A stretch of DNA of 9,485 nucleotides from Actinomycetes bacterium. GTDB taxonomy: Bacteria > Actinomycetota > Acidimicrobiia > Acidimicrobiales > CADCSY01. The position numbers and the translations under genes are program-made. The stretch covers positions 1 through 9,485 of the forward strand of contig JAODBP010000164.1 of the NCBI GenBank assembly GCA_025464025.1, given 5' to 3'. This document shows, in pieces, positions 5,753-9,485 of the stretch (position 1 is its first letter; each line of letters begins with the position of its first letter). The notes below the pieces were generated by a model. That model did no database searches, was not told where the DNA came from, and saw only the letters and a list, made by a program, of their open reading frames with translations.

Positions 5753-6740
5753 GTGACCGGACTGATGATCGAGGCCGTCGGCCTCCACAAGCGCTACGGG
5801 GAGACGCAGGCCGTGGCCGGCGTCGACCTCGAGGTGCCGAAAGGGCGCCATCCTCGGCGTCCTCGGCCCCAACGGTGCCGGCAAGACCACGACCGTGCGC
5901 ATGCTCACCACGCTGACGAAGCCGGACGCCGGCATCGGCCGCGTCGCCGGCTTCGACGTGGTGGCCCAGCCCCGCGAGGTGCGGCGCCGCATCGGCGTGA
6001 CCGGCCAGTCGGCCACGCTCGACGAGCTGCTCACCGGCCGCCAGAACGTCACGATGATCGGTGAGCTGAGCGGCCTGGGCCGGTCGGCCGCCCTGGACCG
6101 GGCCGCCGAGCTGCTCGACCGGTTCAGCCTCACCGACGCCGCCGACCGGGTGCTCAAGGGCTACTCGGGTGGCATGCGTCGCCGGCTGGACCTGGCCGCC
6201 AGCCTCGTCACCGCGCCGCCCGTGCTGTTCCTCGACGAGCCGACGACCGGCCTCGACCCCACGAGCCGGGCCCAGATGTGGGACGTGATCCGCGAGCTGG
6301 TGGCCGACGGCGCCACGCTGCTGCTCACCACCCAGTACCTCGACGAGGCCGACACGCTGGCCGACCGCATCATCGTCATCGACCACGGCAAGGTCATCGC
6401 CGAGGGCACGTCCCGCGAGCTGAAGGCCCAGATCGGTGGCGAGCAGCTCGAGGTCACCCTGTCGGAAGCCCCGAACCCCGACTACACGACCGCGGCCGTC
6501 GGCGCCCTCCAGCCCCTGGTGCAGGGCACCGTCCACGTCAGCGACGACGGCCGACGCCTCAAGGCCAGCGTCCGCACCGGCGGGGGACTGGCCACCGAGG
6601 TCGTCCGCGCCCTCGACGCCGCCGGCGTCAGCGTCGACGACGTCGAGGTCCACCGCCCGTCGCTCGACGACGTGTTCTTCGCCCTGACCGGCGCCCCCGT
6701 GGCCGCCGAGGAGCCCGAGCTCGAAGGAGCCCCCTCATGA
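5753..6740 (+). CDS. DrrA-type ABC exporter ATPase, interrupted by a one-base frameshift
   Basis: ATP-binding subunit of a drug/lipid exporter related to daunorubicin-resistance protein DrrA. The GTG at 5753 has GGAG 8 bases upstream. The first 30 codons (MTGLMIEAVGLHKRYG...VPKG) are in one frame; everything from about 5844, including Walker A, is in the +1 frame. Corrected length is about 328 residues, typical of DrrA. With corrected numbering: Walker A GPNGAGKTT at 38-46 (K44), Q-loop Q85, signature YSGGM 137-141, Walker B LFLDEP with D161/E162, and TTQYLDEAD with Gln (194) in place of the H-loop His, a DrrA-family trait. The C-terminal ~90 residues are the DrrA accessory domain. The downstream frame alone can start only at 5895 or later, after Walker A, which would be inactive. 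It overlaps the permease start (ATGA). It may be a sequencing error, a recent null mutation, or recoding; no second lesion is seen. Confidence 0.85.
5840..5846 (+). other. Frameshift site in the ABC ATPase gene
   Basis: The sequence AAAGGGC has one base more than the reading frame needs; AAAGGC would restore an uninterrupted ATPase (Lys-Gly, followed by Ala-Ile-Leu-Gly). The shift is +1: AAA can be re-read as AAG by the same tRNA-Lys before continuing with GGC, so recoding is mechanically possible, but no A-site stop codon or other stimulator is visible. Confidence 0.8.
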
Positions 6741-7591
6741 CCGCTGCCACCCTCGAGCGCGAGCTCGACCTCGACGTCCCCGCCGCGGCCGCCGGCAGCG
6801 CCGCCTCCTGGTGGCGCGAGGTGAAGGTCATGACCCGCCGCAACCTCATCCACGTCAGCCGCGAGCCCATGCAGCTCTCCGACGTGACGATCCAGCCGGT
6901 GATCTTCACCGTGCTCTTCATCTACGTCTTCGGTGCGGCCATGACCGTGGCCGGCGGCACCTACAAGGACTTCGCCCTCGGCGGCCTGCTCACCATGAAC
7001 CTCACCACCTCGTCGGTGGGCACGGCGGTCGGCCTCAGCTCCGACCTCCGCACCGGCGTGATCGACCGGTTCCGCACGTTGCCGATCTCGAGCAACACGA
7101 TCCTCGTGGGCCGGGCCCTGTCCGACCTGCTCGCCGCCATCGTGTGCGCCACGATCGTCGGCCTCACCGGTCTCGCCATCGGCTGGCGGCCCGACGCCAA
7201 CATCCTCTCGGTGCTCGCCGGCTTCGGCGTCGCCGTGCTGTTCGGCTTCGCCATGAGCTGGGTCAACGCCGTGCTCGGCCTGCGCAGCGACGACCCCGAG
7301 TCGGCCCAGGCGTTCGCCTTCCTCTTCATCTTCCCGCTGGCGTTCGTGTCGAGCGTGTTCGCGCCGACGCAGCGGATGCCGCTGGTCGTGCGGACCATCG
7401 CCGACTGGAACCCGGTCAGCGCCGTCGCCGGCGCCACCCGCAACCTCTTCGGCAACCCGAACCCGCAGACGCTGGCCAAGGCCTGGCCGTGCCAGCACCC
7501 GGTCGAAGCGGCGTTGTTCTGGTCGCTGCTCATCCTCGCCGTGTGCATCCCGCTGGCGGCGCGGGGCTTCAAGCAGCGCACCGCCGACTGA
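6737..7591 (+). CDS. DrrB-type ABC-2 exporter permease
   Basis: Membrane subunit of an ABC-2 family exporter, partner of the preceding ATPase, in the cytoplasmic membrane. 284 residues. A soluble N-terminal segment of about 50 residues ends in the amphipathic coupling region WWREVKVMTRRNLIHVSREP (25-44). Six likely membrane segments follow: about 52-71, 79-100, 128-150, 156-182, 190-208 and 257-275. The loop between segments 2 and 3, with GVIDRFRTLPIS (107-118), is a hallmark of DrrB/ABC-2 permeases. The ATG overlaps the ATPase stop (ATGA), indicating translational coupling and fixed stoichiometry. The frame is intact, in contrast to its ATPase partner. The exported compound is unknown; family members export anthracyclines, glycolipids or other hydrophobic molecules. 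Confidence 0.92.
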   Translation: MTAATLERELDLDVPAAAAGSAASWWREVKVMTRRNLIHVSREPMQLSDVTIQPVIFTVLFIYVFGAAMTVAGGTYKDFALGGLLTMNLTTSSVGTAVGLSSDLRTGVIDRFRTLPISSNTILVGRALSDLLAAIVCATIVGLTGLAIGWRPDANILSVLAGFGVAVLFGFAMSWVNAVLGLRSDDPESAQAFAFLFIFPLAFVSSVFAPTQRMPLVVRTIADWNPVSAVAGATRNLFGNPNPQTLAKAWPCQHPVEAALFWSLLILAVCIPLAARGFKQRTAD

Positions 7592-7595
7592 GCTA

Positions 7596-7610
7596 CCGGT
7601 GAGTCACCGG
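7596..7610. terminator. Perfect inverted repeat after the permease gene, possible weak terminator
   Basis: CCGGTGA at 7596-7602 and TCACCGG at 7604-7610 form a perfect 7-bp inverted repeat around one base, 4 bases after the permease stop. As RNA it could form a 5-6 bp hairpin, but no U-tract follows (AGGGGCC). It may end the exporter transcript, or be a binding site upstream of the mihF promoter. Confidence 0.35.
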
Positions 7611-7627
7611 AGGGGCCGCGCTCGGTC

Positions 7628-7633
7628 TACGCT
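7628..7633 (+). promoter_or_regulatory. -10 element for a probably leaderless mihF transcript
   Basis: TACGCT matches TAnnnT and ends 8 bases before the mihF ATG, so transcription should start at or within a few bases of the start codon. No Shine-Dalgarno is present between it and the ATG. No clear -35 hexamer is visible. Confidence 0.5.
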
Positions 7634-7641
7634 CCCACGCC

Positions 7642-7962
7642 ATGCCGTTGCCGCCTCAGCTCTCCCCTGACCAGCGCCAGGCTGCCCTCGAGAAGGCAGC
7701 CGCTGCCCGCCGCCTGCGGGCGGAGCTGAAGGAGAAGCTCAAGATGGGGTCCCTCAACCTCCATGAGCTGTTCGACCTGGCGGACAAGGACGAGATCGTC
7801 GGCAAGATGAAGGTCCTCAACGTGCTCGAGTCCCTGCCCGGGCTCGGCAAGGTGAAGGCCCGTCGCCTCCTCGAGGAGTGCGAGATCAGCGAGACCCGTC
7901 GCATCCAGGGCCTCGGCGTGAACCAGCGCCGCAAGCTCTTCGAGCGGCTGGCGGGCAGCTGA
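7642..7962 (+). CDS. mihF: Integration host factor, actinobacterial type
   Basis: Nucleoid-associated DNA-binding protein specific to Actinobacteria (MihF/sIHF), unrelated in fold to proteobacterial IHF. 106 residues, normal length. The N-terminal basic helix runs LSPDQRQAALEKAAAARR (7-24). It is followed by LKEKLKMGSLNLHELFDLAD (29-48) and the conserved core GKMKVLNVLESLPGLGKVKA (54-73), a helix-two-turn-helix-like DNA-contact region. The C-terminal segment ISETRRIQGLGVNQRRKLFERL (82-103) matches the family closely. The start at 7642 fits homologues and the leaderless promoter just upstream. Its stop overlaps the probable CTG start of gmk. The mihF-gmk order is conserved widely in actinobacteria, supporting this as the native chromosomal locus. 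Confidence 0.96.
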   Translation: MPLPPQLSPDQRQAALEKAAAARRLRAELKEKLKMGSLNLHELFDLADKDEIVGKMKVLNVLESLPGLGKVKARRLLEECEISETRRIQGLGVNQRRKLFERLAGS

Positions 7963-8498
7963 TCGTCATCCTCTCCGGCCCCGGTGGGGTCGGGAAAGGG
8001 ACGATCGTCGGCCGGCTCCTGGAGCGGGATCCCAAGCTCTGGTTGAGCCGGTCCTGGACGACGCGCGAGCGTCGACCGGGCGAGGCCGAGGATGCGTACG
8101 TGTTCGTGACCCGCGACGAGTTCATGGCGCGCGTCGAGCAGCTCGGCTTCCACGAGTGGGTCGAGTTCCTCGGCAACCTCTACGGCACGCCGGTGCCCGA
8201 CGAGCGGGTGAGGGCCGACCGCGACGTGCTCCTGGAGATCGAGGTCGAGGGTGCCCACAAGATCAAGCAGGCCGATCCGGCTGCCCTGTGCATCTTCGTG
8301 CAGCCGCCGTCGCGCGAGGAGCAGGAACGTCGACTCCGCGGTCGGGGCGACCCGGAGGACGTCGTCCAGCGCCGCCTGGCCAAGGCGGCGGAGGAGGCCG
8401 ACGGGGCGAAGGACCTCGACGCCATCGAGGTGGTGAACGACGACCTCGAACGCTGCGTCGAGGAGATCGCGTCGATCATCCAGCGGGCCCGTGGCTGA
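7959..8498 (+). CDS. gmk: Guanylate kinase, probably with a CTG start
   Basis: Catalyses ATP + GMP to ADP + GDP in the cytoplasm; essential for guanine nucleotide supply. With the start at 7959 it has 179 residues. P-loop GPGGVGKGT at 7-15 (K13), with Gly where many homologues have Ser. GMP-site residues by homology with yeast enzyme: S32, R36 and R39 in the segment ending RRPGE, Y47, E66 in HEWVEF, and Y75 in NLYGT. EIEVEGA (94-100) replaces the common DIDVQGA, and the C-terminal part has VVQRRL and VVNDDLERCVEEI as expected. No ATG, GTG or TTG lies between 7881 and the P-loop in this frame; the GTG at 7878 would add 27 non-conserved residues read from inside mihF. CTG at 7959 gives fMet-IVILSGPG, the expected N terminus, and shares TGA with the mihF stop. 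The 3' end overlaps the next gene by 8 bases. Confidence 0.93.
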   Translation: MIVILSGPGGVGKGTIVGRLLERDPKLWLSRSWTTRERRPGEAEDAYVFVTRDEFMARVEQLGFHEWVEFLGNLYGTPVPDERVRADRDVLLEIEVEGAHKIKQADPAALCIFVQPPSREEQERRLRGRGDPEDVVQRRLAKAAEEADGAKDLDAIEVVNDDLERCVEEIASIIQRARG

Positions 8499-9102
8499 CA
8501 CCCGGGAGCTGATCCTCGACGCTGCCGAGCGGCTCTACGCCGAGCGGGGCCTGAACGGGGTCTCGCTGCGGGAGATCACCGAAGCGGCTGGCCAGCGCAA
8601 CAACGCGGCCGTCCACTACCACTTCGGTGGTCGTGACGGCCTGGTCCGGGCCCTGTTCGAGCATCGCTACATCCGGCTCGAGCACCGGCGGGCCGCCATG
8701 CTCGCCCAGCTCGACGCCGACGGCCGGGGCATGGAGCTCGAGCCGTTGGTGCGGGTCCTGGTCGCGCCGTTCGCCGAGGAGGGCGATGGGCACTGGGTCC
8801 GGTTCCTGGCCCGCCTGCACGAGGACCCCCGGTTCAGCCCGTTCGCCGGCGGCGAGCACTCGTACGCCATGAGCGAGGGGGTGATGCTGGCGACCCGGGA
8901 CGTGTCGGCCCGCATCCGAGCGGTGCTCGACCTGCCGGCCGAGGAGGCCAACACCCGCTTCTTCGTGGTCGTCACCATGGCCATCCACGCCGTCTCCGAC
9001 CGCCAGGGCCTGGTCGCCGCGGGCGTCGCCCAGAACGTCCCGTCGGCGGAGAAGCTGGTCGAAGCGCTGGTCGAAGCCGCTGTTGCCGTGTTCAGCAGGT
9101 AG
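8491..9102 (+). CDS. TetR family transcriptional regulator inserted between gmk and rpoZ
   Basis: 203-residue TetR-family regulator. The N-terminal DNA-binding domain has RELILDAAERLYAERG (5-20), the helix-turn-helix VSLREITEAAGQRNNAAVHYHF (24-45) and GGRDGLVRALFEHR (46-59). The AAGQRNNAAVHYHFGGRDGLV wording resembles a TetR subgroup common in actinobacteria. The C-terminal domain is helical, without recognisable ligand. It starts with GTG at 8491, 8 bases inside gmk, with no strong Shine-Dalgarno, so it depends on gmk transcription and probably coupled translation. Its stop (TAG, 9100-9102) is the beginning of the -10 candidate for rpoZ. No palindrome or divergent target gene lies beside it; the target is unknown and may be distant. 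A regulator is not normally part of the gmk-rpoZ-coaBC series. Confidence 0.92.
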   Translation: MADTRELILDAAERLYAERGLNGVSLREITEAAGQRNNAAVHYHFGGRDGLVRALFEHRYIRLEHRRAAMLAQLDADGRGMELEPLVRVLVAPFAEEGDGHWVRFLARLHEDPRFSPFAGGEHSYAMSEGVMLATRDVSARIRAVLDLPAEEANTRFFVVVTMAIHAVSDRQGLVAAGVAQNVPSAEKLVEALVEAAVAVFSR

Positions 9103-9105
9103 CAT
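9100..9105 (+). promoter_or_regulatory. -10 element for a probably leaderless rpoZ transcript
   Basis: TAGCAT fits TAnnnT and includes the stop codon of the TetR gene. It ends 9 bases before the ATG at 9115, the spacing expected for a leaderless mRNA. No -35 hexamer at the usual spacing and no Shine-Dalgarno before the ATG are seen. Confidence 0.4.
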
Positions 9106-9114
9106 CGCAGCCCT

Positions 9115-9420
9115 ATGTCGAGGCGCCAGGACACGATGATCTACCCGCCCATCGAGGAGCTCCTCTCGAAGGTCGACTCGAAGTTCTCCCTGGTGACGCT
9201 GGCGGCCCGTCGCGCCCGGCAGGTGAACTCGTACTTCAACCAGCTCGGCGAGGGCCTCGGGGCGCTCGTGCCGCCGCAGGTGGCGTCCACCGCCCGCAAG
9301 CCGCTGTCGATCGCCTTCGAGGAGATCGGCGCCGACAAGATCCAGTCCGAGCCGTTCGACGAGGTGGCGCTGGCCGAGGCGGCTGCTGCTGCCGAGGCCG
9401 GGGGCGACACCGAGGCCTAG
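9115..9420 (+). CDS. rpoZ: RNA polymerase omega subunit
   Basis: Small subunit that assists assembly and stability of RNA polymerase by binding beta-prime. 101 residues. The conserved core PPIEELLSKVDSKFSLVTLA is followed by ARRARQVNSYFNQLGEGLG and, after a short linker, KPLSIAFEEI, the layout of actinobacterial omega proteins. The last ~20 residues are an Ala/Glu-rich tail (ALAEAAAAAEAGG), low-complexity but in a normal place. The ATG at 9115 fits the leaderless -10 at 9100-9105; an alternative ATG at 9136 (starting MIYPPIEELL) has AGGA close upstream and cannot be excluded. The stop TAG shares its G with the GTG start of coaBC (TAGTG), so the two are coupled. Confidence 0.94.
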   Translation: MSRRQDTMIYPPIEELLSKVDSKFSLVTLAARRARQVNSYFNQLGEGLGALVPPQVASTARKPLSIAFEEIGADKIQSEPFDEVALAEAAAAAEAGGDTEA

Positions 9421-9485
9421 TGCTCCGCGGGCGCCGCGTCGTCCTCGGCGTCTCCGGCGGGATCGCCGCCTACAAGGCCATCGAG
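9420..9485 (+). CDS. coaBC: CoaBC (Dfp) phosphopantothenoylcysteine synthetase/decarboxylase, first 22 codons
   Basis: Start of the bifunctional coenzyme A biosynthesis flavoprotein, which joins cysteine to phosphopantothenate and decarboxylates the product. Only 22 codons are visible: GTG then LRGRRVVLGVSGGIAAYKAIE. VLGVSGGIAAYKA is the highly conserved first strand and FMN-binding loop of the CoaC domain. The GTG at 9420 overlaps the rpoZ stop by one base. The rpoZ-coaBC adjacency, common in actinobacteria, supports the call. Confidence 0.92.
   Translation, partial: MLRGRRVVLGVSGGIAAYKAIE

Noticed and set aside
5706..7498. Long minus-strand open frames opposite the ABC ATPase and permease genes
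   Set aside because: They mirror well-supported plus-strand genes, have biased compositions and no motif; not real genes.
7878..7958. N-terminal extension of gmk starting at the GTG at 7878
   Set aside because: The extra 27 residues are Pro/Arg-rich, read from within conserved mihF codons, and do not resemble guanylate kinase N termini.
9361..9415. GCT/GCC trinucleotide run at the end of rpoZ as a repeat element
   Set aside because: It is a short Ala-rich coding tail, common in GC-rich omega subunits; not a repeat of independent interest.

Overview
The window is GC-rich (strong G/C at third codon positions), densely packed, and looks like a chromosomal segment of an actinobacterium. The best evidence is an actinobacterial-type integration host factor (mihF), followed by gmk, rpoZ and the start of coaBC, which is a classic actinobacterial order. 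Proteins in the left half (phosphotransferase, acyl-CoA dehydrogenase, nitronate monooxygenase family) are of the lipid-catabolism kind common in Mycobacteriales and Acidimicrobiia. I lean towards an Acidimicrobiia-like lineage, but that is inference.

Left block (1-3904, minus strand): a four-gene tandem run. It reads APH-type phosphotransferase, then a ~314-residue protein with an RDRSWGPR motif (overlapping by 1 base), then a nitronate monooxygenase-family flavoprotein (15-base gap), then a HAD-IB phosphatase that runs off the left edge. Facing away from it is a plus-strand acyl-CoA dehydrogenase (3919-5091). The shared intergenic region holds a candidate promoter and an inverted repeat. 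Together these look like a small acyl-CoA/hydroxy-acid catabolic module of unknown substrate.

Middle block (5098-7591): a TetR regulator (minus) lies back to back with a DrrA/DrrB-type ABC exporter pair (plus). The ~100-base divergent region holds good -35/-10 elements in both directions and two 18-bp palindrome-like sites, as expected for a local TetR switch on an exporter. The ATPase gene is interrupted by one extra base just before its Walker A motif. As written, no single reading frame encodes a complete ATPase.

Right block (7642-9485, plus strand): mihF, gmk, a second TetR gene, rpoZ and the first 22 codons of coaBC. The genes overlap or are separated by at most 12 bases. gmk has no ATG/GTG/TTG near its conserved N terminus and seems to start at a CTG overlapping the mihF stop. 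The TetR gene is an unusual guest in this housekeeping cluster. mihF and rpoZ each have a TAnnnT -10 element 8-9 bases before the ATG and no usable Shine-Dalgarno, which suggests leaderless transcripts.

I saw no RNA genes, insertion sequences, CRISPR arrays or attachment sites. No stretch over 300 bases lacks a gene.
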